NCBI GenBank assembly: GCA_015487695.1
Contig: WFPF01000011.1
Location: 1-40,866, forward strand
Origin: Chitinophagales bacterium
Lineage (GTDB): Bacteria; Bacteroidota; Bacteroidia; Chitinophagales; S012-47
Direction: 5' to 3'
DNA length: 40,866 nt
Shown here: piece after piece, positions 23,745 through 32,100 of the stretch
How positions within the stretch are numbered: the first letter of the stretch is position 1
Layout: each line of letters starts with the position of its first letter
Position numbers and translations under genes: made by a program
The notes under the pieces: model-generated
What the model saw: only the letters and a program-made list of their open reading frames with translations
What the model was told of the DNA's origin: nothing
The model's database searches: none

Positions 23745-24458
23745 ATGAAAGCTGGACAGAGAAAAAAGCTGATTCGAAAATTTCATCGCTACCTCTCCAT
23801 CTTTATCGGGGTACAGTTTTTCTTCTGGACTTTGAGTGGGATTTATTTCAGTTGGACCGATATTGATGAAATCCACGGAGATCAGTTTCGGAGGCCATAT
23901 CCTGAGACAATCGCATTTGACAGCCTCATCGATCCGGACGAATTGCAGCTTGCAGGCGGAATACAAAGCCTGGAATTAAGAAATATCGCGGGGAGGCCCT
24001 TTTATTGGATAAATGAAACATCGCTGTATGACGCCCGCAGCGGTAAATTAAAAAAGGAGATCACAAAGGAAGAGGCGCTGGCCATCGCCAAATCGGAACT
24101 GCTGCCTTCGCTGCAGGTGGCATCTATCAGGAAAATTGAGAAAACGGGTCGGCACCACGAATACCGGGAGAAGCCTCTTCCGGCATACCTTATATCCTAC
24201 GAACACCCCTCCCGTTTGCATGTTTACGTATCGGCCCGTGACGGACGCTTTCAAAGCATCAGGCATCGAAGCTGGCGCTGGTTTGATTTTCTCTGGATGC
24301 TGCACACGATGGATTATCGCGGAAGAGATAATTTCAACACCCTGCTCCTGCGTGCAACAGCCTTCCTGGCCATCACGCTGGTGCTGAGCGGTTTTATTCT
24401 TTGGGTGAGTTCCTCGCCCCGGATACACAGGATCAAGCGGAAAATGAAAAGAAAGTAA
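23745..24458 (+). CDS. PepSY-domain membrane protein
   Basis: A 237-residue inner-membrane protein of the PepSY-associated TM type. The N-terminal helix FHRYLSIFIGVQFFFWTLSGIYFSW (about 15-38) is followed by a periplasmic PepSY-like region with ITKEEALAIAKSELL. Next comes RSWRWFDFLWMLHTMDYRGRDNFNTLLL and a second membrane helix (ATAFLAITLVLSGFILWV), and a basic tail. The HRYLS...GxxxxW start and FLWxLHxMDY segment recur in PepSY membrane proteins, some of which act in iron or flavin reductase systems. The ATG at 23745 is used; a TTG three codons upstream is less likely. A TATTTTTG just upstream (23731-23738) fits the -7 consensus but has no -33 partner. Confidence 0.85.
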   Translation: MKAGQRKKLIRKFHRYLSIFIGVQFFFWTLSGIYFSWTDIDEIHGDQFRRPYPETIAFDSLIDPDELQLAGGIQSLELRNIAGRPFYWINETSLYDARSGKLKKEITKEEALAIAKSELLPSLQVASIRKIEKTGRHHEYREKPLPAYLISYEHPSRLHVYVSARDGRFQSIRHRSWRWFDFLWMLHTMDYRGRDNFNTLLLRATAFLAITLVLSGFILWVSSSPRIHRIKRKMKRK

Positions 24459-24480
24459 ACCCTTGCCCGAATGAACTACC

Positions 24481-24912
24481 CTAGAGTTTGCGGGCTACGG
24501 CCATGGTTGAACTGGAATTGCTGACCAGGGTCAGGGTTTCGTCCGCAGCGACACTATATATCTCACTGCTGCAAAAGAAAATATTCCGTCCCGCTTTATC
24601 GACCCGGCCGATAGCCAATAGTTTTCCTCTGGCCGGCCTCATACAATTGACCTGAATAGAAGCCGTCACTACCGCCTCGCCTTTGCCGGCCACCGTAAAA
24701 GCGGCAAAGCCCGCTACAATATCACAAAGCGACATCAACACTCCGCCATGTGCTATGCCGTTTTGCTGCAAAAGCTCCGGCTTTAAATCGAGCGATGCGC
24801 TTACCTCTCCGTGCCTGATGGACTCGAGCCTGACACCCAGGAGATGAGAAAAGGCATTCCCGCTGAATTTTTCTTCCACCGTCCGGACAAAATCACTGTT
24901 TTTAATTTCCAT
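24481..24912 (-). CDS. PaaI-type hotdog-fold thioesterase
   Basis: A 143-residue single hotdog-domain protein of the PaaI thioesterase family, which hydrolyses acyl-CoA (often aromatic acyl-CoA) in the cytoplasm. The characteristic segment is QQNGIAHGGVLMSLCDIVAGFAAF, where HGG lies at the start of the long central helix and Asp serves as the catalytic acid. ASIQVNCMRPARGKLLAIGRV then forms the next strands. It is convergent with the PepSY gene (22 bp apart). It diverges from the gene at 25030 across 117 bp holding a long inverted repeat. The substrate is not predictable. Confidence 0.9.
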   Translation of the reverse strand: MEIKNSDFVRTVEEKFSGNAFSHLLGVRLESIRHGEVSASLDLKPELLQQNGIAHGGVLMSLCDIVAGFAAFTVAGKGEAVVTASIQVNCMRPARGKLLAIGRVDKAGRNIFFCSSEIYSVAADETLTLVSNSSSTMAVARKL

Positions 24913-24935
24913 CGGGTAAAATTAAAGATTGCAAC

Positions 24936-24974
24936 GACTCCGTTAAATTGAAGTGCTAAATTTAAGTCGGAGTC
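24936..24974. repeat. Long imperfect inverted repeat in a divergent promoter region
   Basis: The left arm (24936-24949) GACTCCGTTAAATT pairs with the right arm (24959-24974). The 14-bp match is broken only by two extra bases (GT) in the right arm, and the loop is 9 nt. It lies between the thioesterase start (24912) and the next gene's start (25030), which are divergent. It may be an operator for a dimeric repressor or an mRNA stem. No terminator-like T-run follows either arm. Confidence 0.5.
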
Positions 24975-25029
24975 CTACAATTAGCGATAAAAATGTTATT
25001 ATTGCCCATTCACAAATGATTAAATCACG

Positions 25030-25755
25030 ATGAATAAAATTGTTGTCTTTTCGCTGAAAATCCTTTTAACCCTCCTGATTATTTTCCTCGGTTATCGTTT
25101 GTATGATGAAATCTTCTCGCCCTGGCAGTTTGAAAAAGCAAAAAATCATCGTTACGAAGCCGTAAGATCACGGATGGATGAAATCGTAAAGGCTCAGAAT
25201 AAATTCAAGGATGTGACCGGTACCTATGCCGGATCATGGGACTCACTCGCCTACGTGCTGATCCACGACAGCATCATGGAAGTAAGAAGCATTGGGGCTA
25301 CTGCCGATACGGTAGTCGTTCTCGGAGTCCGCGAAGCCATCAAGTTTTTTGATATTCCACAGGATCTGCAAGGCGAAGACCTTTTCAATGAATTCACAGT
25401 CAGAGTCAAAGCTTACAATGAACAATTGCGGCAGCAGGGCGGTGATGAAATTCTATCGTATAAAATCGAAGATACTTCCTACGTGCCGGCCATTGCCCAG
25501 TTGCACATCAGGACTGCACCCGATTCGCTGAAATACATACCCTACGGCAGTGGCGACACCTTTATCCTCGAGAAGAAAGTACTGACCGTAGGCCTGGGAC
25601 GCGTACAGGTACCGGTTTACAAGGTAGTAGCCTACAACGAAAGCATTCTGAGAGGTTTGGACGAGAGATATTATGAGCCGAAGGGGGGAATCAGGCTGGG
25701 TTCGCTCGAGGAAGCCACCACCGATATACAGGAATTTGAGCCGGGTGAGGAGTAG
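25030..25755 (+). CDS. Membrane-anchored protein of unknown function
   Basis: A 241-residue protein with one N-terminal hydrophobic helix (about 5-22, VFSLKILLTLLIIFLGYRLY) followed by a long soluble part. The region just after the helix, FEKAKNHRYEAVRSRMDEIVKAQNKFKDVTGTYAGSWDSL, resembles the start of pseudopilin-like proteins (helix, then an alignment of A-x-N-K-F-x-x-x-T-G-x-Y), but no prepilin peptidase site is present. It has a conserved-looking acidic C terminus (FEPGEE). It probably sits in the inner membrane with the bulk outside. It is followed directly by a DUF3822-like gene, rsmD and coaD in the same direction, which suggests one transcription unit. The function is unknown. Confidence 0.8.
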   Translation: MNKIVVFSLKILLTLLIIFLGYRLYDEIFSPWQFEKAKNHRYEAVRSRMDEIVKAQNKFKDVTGTYAGSWDSLAYVLIHDSIMEVRSIGATADTVVVLGVREAIKFFDIPQDLQGEDLFNEFTVRVKAYNEQLRQQGGDEILSYKIEDTSYVPAIAQLHIRTAPDSLKYIPYGSGDTFILEKKVLTVGLGRVQVPVYKVVAYNESILRGLDERYYEPKGGIRLGSLEEATTDIQEFEPGEE

Positions 25756-25772
25756 TTTCATTCACCTTAAAT

Positions 25773-26630
25773 ATTGCTGCCATCACATCACTTGCCACAT
25801 CGACCAAGCGAATTGCTGCGCCCTATGATAAAGCGCAAAGCAAAGATTATGAGCTGTCGGTACTGATATCAAGTGCATCCATCCAATTTGCCATCCGCGA
25901 CAGCCGCAGCAATGAATTGCTCCTTCTTTTCAAGCAGGATATTGAAGCGGACGCGAATTTGCCCGAAAGTCTCAGACAGCTTGTCAGGGAAGAGGAAGAA
26001 CTGCTGGCAAGCTACCGGAAAGTTTCGCTTCTCATCTGGACACCCGCTTTTACCTTGCGGCCCGCAGCCCTCGAATCAAAGGATACGGATGCCGAATTCC
26101 TGGAGTTTCTCTTTGGACTGCCCTACCCCGTGGCCTGGAGCGAAACCCTGCTGCAAGAGGACATAAAAGCCATTTACCATCTGCCCGCTGAGCTTCTGGA
26201 AGAAATCAAAAACACTTTTGGCACGGTGGATATTCGCCACAGCGGTGCCGCATTGCTTGATCATTATTTCAGGCTCAATTCGACCAATGGCAAATCAAAA
26301 GTATATGCGCATCTGCACCAACCCTATGTCGAGCTTACCCTCATCAAAAACGGGAAACTTCATTACCACAATTATTTTGAATTCCGCTCCAAAGAGGATC
26401 TTGTTTATTACATCCTGCTCCTGTATGAACAATGGGACCTTGACCGTGAAGAAATACCCTTGATTCTGTCGGGGGATATCATGCAGGATTCTTCGGTATA
26501 TCCGCTTCTATACAAATACATTGCTTCCCTGCAATTTGCCCGCCTACCCGAGGCATTGCAAAGCGATGAAGAATCTTTCGGGGACCTGGCCATGCACCGT
26601 TATGTCAATCTCTTAAGTGCATTCTCATGA
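25773..26630 (+). CDS. DUF3822-like protein with uncertain non-canonical start
   Basis: The frame is open from 25749 to the stop at 26628-26630 but has no ATG, GTG or TTG until the TTG at 25917, which is inside the conserved domain. Residues before that TTG (YDKAQSKDYELSVLISSASIQFAIRDSRSN) fit the start of the DUF3822 family, so the true start is upstream. An ATT at 25773 is my best candidate and would give 285 residues. CTG at 25854 is another choice. The rest includes an ASKHA-like second half (VDIRHSGAALLDHYF...YVELTLIKNGKLHYHNYFEF...IPLILSGDI), which recalls actin-like ATPase folds. It overlaps rsmD by 4 bp (ATGA). The biological role is unknown. The gene often lies beside rsmD and coaD in Bacteroidota, as here. 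Confidence 0.7.
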   Translation: MAAITSLATSTKRIAAPYDKAQSKDYELSVLISSASIQFAIRDSRSNELLLLFKQDIEADANLPESLRQLVREEEELLASYRKVSLLIWTPAFTLRPAALESKDTDAEFLEFLFGLPYPVAWSETLLQEDIKAIYHLPAELLEEIKNTFGTVDIRHSGAALLDHYFRLNSTNGKSKVYAHLHQPYVELTLIKNGKLHYHNYFEFRSKEDLVYYILLLYEQWDLDREEIPLILSGDIMQDSSVYPLLYKYIASLQFARLPEALQSDEESFGDLAMHRYVNLLSAFS

Positions 26631-27190
26631 GAATCATCAGTGGCAGACACAAAGGAAGGCATTTCCATCCCCCAAGGAAAAACCCGGCACGGCCGACTAC
26701 CGACATTGCCAAGGAAGGCCTCTTCAACATTTTAAGCAACAACCTTGACCTTGAGAAACTCCGCTTTCTGGATCTCTTCAGCGGAACCGGCAGCATCAGC
26801 TATGAGATGGGCTCACGGGGTTGTCCCGATATAACGAGCGTGGAAATTTATATGCCCAATGTGCAGTTTATTCGCAGAATGGCCGAAGAACTGGACTTGC
26901 CGATCGAGGTGTACCGCGATGATGTTTTTCATTTTATTGAACACAGCAAAGACCAGTATGATCTCATTTTTGCCGGCCCTCCGTATCCGCTCAAACGCTT
27001 GAATCAGCTTCCGGACCTGGTCTTTGAATATCAACTTCTGAATCCGGGTGGCTGGTTCGTGCTTGAGCACTCTCCGGAGCACAACTTTGATGCGGATGAG
27101 CGCTGCCGGGCAAGGAGAAATTATGGTCAGACCAACTTTAGTATTTTTATCAACAGGGAAGAAAGCCAGGAAAGGATATCCACCAATTGA
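26627..27190 (+). CDS. rsmD: 16S rRNA (guanine-N2)-methyltransferase RsmD
   Basis: A 187-residue SAM-dependent enzyme that methylates G966 of 16S rRNA. It starts MRIISGRHKGRHFHPP, and RPTTDIAKEGLFNIL and the SAM motif I FLDLFSGTGS (47-56) are typical of the family. The catalytic motif IV, normally (D/N)PPY, reads AGPPY here (Gly117-Pro-Pro-Tyr120; codon GGC in place of a GAC). All else is intact and the length is normal. The substitution may be lineage-specific rather than inactivating. The gene overlaps the DUF3822 stop by 4 bp and is followed by coaD after 25 bp, a common arrangement. Confidence 0.93.
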   Translation: MRIISGRHKGRHFHPPRKNPARPTTDIAKEGLFNILSNNLDLEKLRFLDLFSGTGSISYEMGSRGCPDITSVEIYMPNVQFIRRMAEELDLPIEVYRDDVFHFIEHSKDQYDLIFAGPPYPLKRLNQLPDLVFEYQLLNPGGWFVLEHSPEHNFDADERCRARRNYGQTNFSIFINREESQERISTN

Positions 27191-27215
27191 TTAAATTCGA
27201 TTAAACTCATTATAC

Positions 27216-27701
27216 ATGCGTACAGCTGTCTTTCCCGGATCTTTTGACCCCATCACACTCGGACATGTGGATATTATCAACCGGGCCATGCCACTCTTCG
27301 ACCGTCTGATACTGGCCATCGGTGAGAATTCAAGGAAAAAGAGCCTTTTTTCGGTGGAAGAACGGATGGAATGGCTCAGGGATATATATCAGTCGGAGGA
27401 AAGTGTGGAAGTCAGGTCGTACAGCGGCCTTACCATCGACTTCTGCCGGCAGTGCGGAGCTTCTTTTCTTGTCAGGGGATTGAGGAGTACACTGGATTTC
27501 GAATACGAGAAAACCATTGCCCAGCTCAATCACTCACTCGAAGACGGCATAGATACGATCTTCCTCGTCAGCGAGCCAAAATACAGCCATATCAGTTCCA
27601 CCATTGTACGTGAGATTCTTATCAACCGGGGCGATGCTTCGCCTTTTCTGCATGGCAAAGTGGCATCGAAGATAATGGGAGCGCTGGGCCGTCAGCAATA
27701 G
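27216..27701 (+). CDS. coaD: Pantetheine-phosphate adenylyltransferase CoaD
   Basis: A 161-residue nucleotidyltransferase that makes dephospho-CoA from 4'-phosphopantetheine and ATP, the fourth step of CoA synthesis. It starts MRTAVFPGSFDPITLGHVDII, with the TxGH motif (Thr14-Leu-Gly-His17). The second ATP motif is SHISSTIVREIL, at about 124-135, and LVRGLRSTLDFEYEKTIAQLN forms the substrate side. The length is normal for the family (about 160). Two 10-bp direct repeats (GATTAAATTC, GATTAAACTC; 27189-27208) lie directly ahead of the start. It converges with the Nudix gene and overlaps its end by 10 bp. Confidence 0.97.
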   Translation: MRTAVFPGSFDPITLGHVDIINRAMPLFDRLILAIGENSRKKSLFSVEERMEWLRDIYQSEESVEVRSYSGLTIDFCRQCGASFLVRGLRSTLDFEYEKTIAQLNHSLEDGIDTIFLVSEPKYSHISSTIVREILINRGDASPFLHGKVASKIMGALGRQQ

Positions 27702-28333
27702 CGGAATGCCAGGTCGCGGATAGAGAGGTAACTGTGCTTCAGATAGGCCGGGAAATAAGCCGGATCAATCCATTTAACCTTTTCAATGCCTTCGCGTTCT
27801 TCGGGTTTCAAGGGGTCCTTTTTGCTTCCCTCCACCTCAAACCAGTGGGTCAGTTTGATAAGGTACTTTCCATTTTCCTTGTAGAGATGAAGGGTTCCTT
27901 CCTGCTCCAGATCCGGAAACTCCTGTTTCCCTTTTATTTTCAAATGCTCCAGCCCGGTTTCTTCCCGTATTTCGCGCAGAGCTGCCTGCCCGGGCGTTTC
28001 ACCGGGGTCAATCTTGCCTTTCGGAAAATCCCAGTTTCCGCGCCTGTAGATCATCAGCACATCCCCGTCTTCATTGAAAACCAAACCTCCAGCGGCTTCA
28101 ATCAGCTGGAAGTCCTGCATAAATCGCTTCAAAAGTGCTTTGGGCTCTTTGTGCTGAAGAATGACAATCACATTTTCCTTTCTGCAGAAATCCTGAAAAA
28201 ATTTCTTCGGCCTAAAATCATCATCCGCACGGATCAGCATGGGGTTATGCGCAGAATAGCGCTCCAAAAGCTGACGGCTTTCCTCCTCATTGGCTATTAT
28301 TGCACTTACTCTGTTAAAATAAATCTTAATCAT
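27692..28333 (-). CDS. Nudix hydrolase with N-terminal extension domain
   Basis: A 213-residue protein. The C-terminal part (about 85-213) is a Nudix hydrolase domain with the Nudix box GKIDPGETPGQAALREIREETGL, preceded by GNWDFPKG. The box contains REIREE, which binds the divalent metal. The N-terminal ~80 residues (MIKIYFNRVSAIIANEEESRQLL...IVILQHKEPKALLKRFMQDFQLIEAAGG) form a separate region also seen in other Bacteroidota Nudix proteins. Substrates of the class are nucleoside diphosphates linked to another moiety; the exact one is unknown. The ATG at 28333 is used; an ATG at 28342 would overlap the pyrE start codon. It is divergent from pyrE by 7 bp. Confidence 0.92.
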   Translation of the reverse strand: MIKIYFNRVSAIIANEEESRQLLERYSAHNPMLIRADDDFRPKKFFQDFCRKENVIVILQHKEPKALLKRFMQDFQLIEAAGGLVFNEDGDVLMIYRRGNWDFPKGKIDPGETPGQAALREIREETGLEHLKIKGKQEFPDLEQEGTLHLYKENGKYLIKLTHWFEVEGSKKDPLKPEEREGIEKVKWIDPAYFPAYLKHSYLSIRDLAFRYC

Positions 28334-28340
28334 TCTTACC

Positions 28341-28982
28341 ATGGTTTTCGATACCCGCCTTGCCCGTGAACTGGCCAACGATCTTCTACGCATTAAAGCC
28401 ATAAAGCTACAACCAAATGAAGCATTTATTTGGACTTCGGGAATGAAATCGCCCATTTATTGCGACAATCGCAAAACCCTCTCATATCCCGGGATCAGGA
28501 ATAAAATCAGCGAAGGGCTGATACAAGTAATCAGGGAATTGCTGCCGGAAACCGAAGCCATTGCAGGAGTGGCCACAGCCGGCATTCCGCAGGCCAGTAT
28601 TGTGGCCGACCGCCTCCGTCTGCCCATGGGCTATGTGCGTTCCAAAGCAAAGGACCACGGATTAAAAAACCTGATAGAAGGCGACATTAAGCCGGGTAGC
28701 AAAGTGACGGTGATCGAGGATTTAATATCAACAGGCAAAAGCAGCCTGGCAGCCGTAGACGCTCTACGGGAACATGGATACGAAGTAATCGGCCTGCTCT
28801 CAAACTTCAATTATGGCATTCCGGTTGCTGAGAATACAATAAAATCATACGGCATAAAGTGTTATGCCTTATCTGATTATATGACTTTGATTGAAGTGGC
28901 AATTGAGAATAAAATGGTCAATGATTCAGAAATAGAAAGTCTTCGTGCCTGGCGAACCCGTCCCAATGACTGGCCAAACTGA
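28341..28982 (+). CDS. pyrE: Orotate phosphoribosyltransferase PyrE
   Basis: A 213-residue enzyme converting orotate and PRPP to orotidine 5'-monophosphate in pyrimidine synthesis. The N-terminal part FIWTSGMKSPIYCDNRK is the family's substrate-loop start. The PRPP-binding motif is VTVIEDLISTGKSS (122-135), and VRSKAKDHGLKNLIEG holds the flexible loop lysines. The length is normal (about 210). The start is 7 bp from the divergent Nudix start, so the two promoters must overlap. No terminator is obvious after the gene. Confidence 0.96.
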   Translation: MVFDTRLARELANDLLRIKAIKLQPNEAFIWTSGMKSPIYCDNRKTLSYPGIRNKISEGLIQVIRELLPETEAIAGVATAGIPQASIVADRLRLPMGYVRSKAKDHGLKNLIEGDIKPGSKVTVIEDLISTGKSSLAAVDALREHGYEVIGLLSNFNYGIPVAENTIKSYGIKCYALSDYMTLIEVAIENKMVNDSEIESLRAWRTRPNDWPN

Positions 28983-29115
28983 TCGCGTTGAGCAGTTAAA
29001 ATTTCCTGCTTGTCCACATATTTCTGATTTTTCCGATGGATAGCATTAAGTTGTTCACTAGAAAACGAAACGAAAAAGCAGTGAAAAAATGTTTTCATCT
29101 CAGTAACTTTAAAGG

Positions 29116-32100
29116 ATGAGTTTCAGGCAAATATCTATTGCATTTGCGCTGTTCCTTTTTCTTGCACCTAAAATCGGAAAAGCTCAGCTGCAGGTCACGG
29201 CCAGTACGGATGCTACGGCATTGGCTCAGGAACTGGTCGGGCCGGGCGTGGTAGTGAGCAATGCAGTGCTAAACTGCGGAGGCAATGCCTCGGGCTTTTT
29301 TGAGAGCATCAACACTCCGCTGGGCATCGATTCGGGTATTTTTCTTGGATCGGGCACCATCTTCGGTGCCGTAGGCCCCAACAATACAGGTGGCTTCTCT
29401 ACTCAAACCGGTTCGCCCGGTGATCCTGACTTAAATGCCCTTATCAGCCCCTACGTCACTTTTGATGCCTGTATTCTTGAATTCGATGTGCAGCCCTTTG
29501 GTGATACTTTGAAATTCGATTATGTATTTGGCTCGGAGGAATATGATGAATATGTATGTTCCCAGTTCAATGACGTCTTTGCTTTTTTCATCTCGGGTCC
29601 TAATCCGCTGGGAGGCACATACAATAAGAAAAATGTGGCCTTGATTCCCAACACCAATCTGGCCGTAACCATTAATTCTGTCAACAATGGTACACCCGGC
29701 AGCAACGGAAGCCCCAGCGGTTGCACCTCTCTTGCCTATGCCAAATACTACCAGTCAAACGCGGGAAGCGCTACCCTTCAGTACGATGGCCAGACCGTGG
29801 TAATGAATGCCCGGCTCGGTGTGATCCCGTGCAATACCTATCATCTGGCACTGAAAGTGGCTGATGCGGAAGACCGGGTTTATGATTCGGGCGTATTTCT
29901 GCGATCGGGATCACTGACAAGCAACAGCACGCAGGTGGATGTGGCAAGCAACAGCAATGCCTACCCTGATTTGGTCGAGGGCTGCCTGCCCGGATATATG
30001 ACCCTCACCCGAAGCAGCACCATCGGACTGCAGTTGGTCAGACTGGCCTATGGCGGGAGTGCCACCCGAGGCATTGACTACAGCAACCTCCCCGACTCCA
30101 TCTATTTTCAGAATGGCTTCAGTACAGTCACTTTCCCCATCACTCCCTATCTCGACACCCTACCCGAATACGTGGAAGACCTGATCATTTACATTATCAA
30201 CCCCTGTACAGGCCAGGCATTGGACTCGGCTACAATCATGATATATGACTCCATTCAGATCGAGTCGAAACCCGATACCACGGTTTGTATGGGCGACACC
30301 ATCTATCTCTGGGCCAAAGATGCCAACAATTATTACTGGGACAACGACCCCGATATCGTGGCGCAGAATTTTGACAGCATCACGGTGGTGCCCAGCCGCA
30401 CGCATACCTTCCGCGTAGAAAGCACCATCGGTGTTTGCAGCGATTTCGACAACATCAAAGTCACGGTGGTTCCCTATCCCTGGGTGGATGCCGGCCCCGA
30501 CAGAGACCTGTGCCTCGGGACGGTATTGCAGTTGCCCCTGAGTGACAGCAGTCTGCAAAATCCAAGCTATAAATGGGCTCCGGACAGTGCCCTTGCCCAA
30601 ACGCTACTTCGAAATCCGTATACCGTACCGCTGAAAACCACACAATATTTTGTGACGGTTACAAACGAGGGGATTTGTTCGGTAAGCGATAGCATGACCA
30701 TTCGTGTTCACAATCTGCCCATGGTCTATGCCGGCCCCGATCAGCGCACCTGCTTTGGCGACAGTGTGACTTTTTCGGCCACTGCCGACCGCGGAGGCAC
30801 CTTTCACTGGGCTCCTTCTACCGGCCTCAGCGATACACTCGGTCCTGATATTCAGGCATCTCCTCCCGTGACAACACAATATACACTGACATTTACGGAT
30901 TCCTTTGGCTGCAGCTCCAATGACCTGGTCCTCTTAAAAGTCGACCCGCTGCCCGATGTAAAAATCAGCGCATCGCAAAGCGGAAATATCTGCCTGGAAG
31001 ACACTATTTTCCTCCAGGCTTCGGGCGCAGCCAGCTATCACTGGGAGCCGGCCGCTCAGATCAACGATCCCAATTCCTTCAGCACTTTCACGGTCCCTGA
31101 TTCGAGCCTGACCATTTACCTTTACGGAACGGATGCCAATCTTTGCCAAAACATGGATTCGCTAGCGGTGAGTGTGCTTCCCATTCCCTACCCTGAGATT
31201 TTGTCTTCGAAAGACAGCATCTGTCTGGGAGAAAGCCTCACCCTGTATGCCAGCGGTCAGGGCAGCTACAGCTGGGAAAGCAGCACCGGGCTTCAGGTCG
31301 CAGGTGCGGACAGTCTCAAAATTCAACCTAACAGCAATGTGACGTACACGCTCACGGTGACACACCCTTCGGGTTGCGTGAAACAGTTTGTCAAGGACAT
31401 TGCCGTTCTTCCTCTTCCATCGATACAAGCCGGTCCCGATACCACTATTTGCGAAAGCTCGCTGGCGTCTTTGCGGGTATCGGGCGGAGTGCAATATGAA
31501 TGGACGCCCTCCAATCAGTTGAGCTGCAGCAATTGTCCGAATCCGCTCTGGCTTGGCGACAGCACACGAATCTTTACCGTCACGGGATACAACGTTTACG
31601 GATGTGCTGCAAGTGATCAGGTCCGTGTGGATGTGATTCCGATACCAAACCTCACCGTATCACCGGATTCGGCTGCCGTGTGCCGCGGAGAATCGCTGCC
31701 TCTTTCGGCTTCGGGCGGAATCAGCTATCAATGGCAACCGGCCGGATGGTTGGACAACCCCGCGATAGCCAACCCCACGGCAACGCCTGACAGCAGCGTC
31801 ATATTTACGGTATACATTCAGGACGCTCAGGGCTGCGAAGCCATGAAAATGATACCGATAAAGGTCAATCCGCTGCCGCTCATTGATGCCGGGCCGGATG
31901 ACAGCCTTTGCTACGGAGAAAGTATCGTGCTGGCAGCTACGGGTGCATTGCAATATACCTGGACCCCGGCCACGGGGCTCAGCGATCCCAATATTGCCAA
32001 TCCGCTGGCCAGTCCGTTGCAATCAATCAACTACACGATACAGGGAAGCGATGCCAACGGATGTGTGAGTTCGGCCGTGAAACATATCGAGGTGCTGCCC

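Noticed and set aside
27189-27208. Two 10-bp direct repeats ahead of coaD as a regulator site
   Set aside because: The period is 10 not 11 bp, only two copies, AT-rich; could be chance.
27734-28369. 211-codon plus-strand open frame
   Set aside because: It is antisense to the Nudix hydrolase gene, whose Nudix box is unmistakable, and has no recognisable domain.
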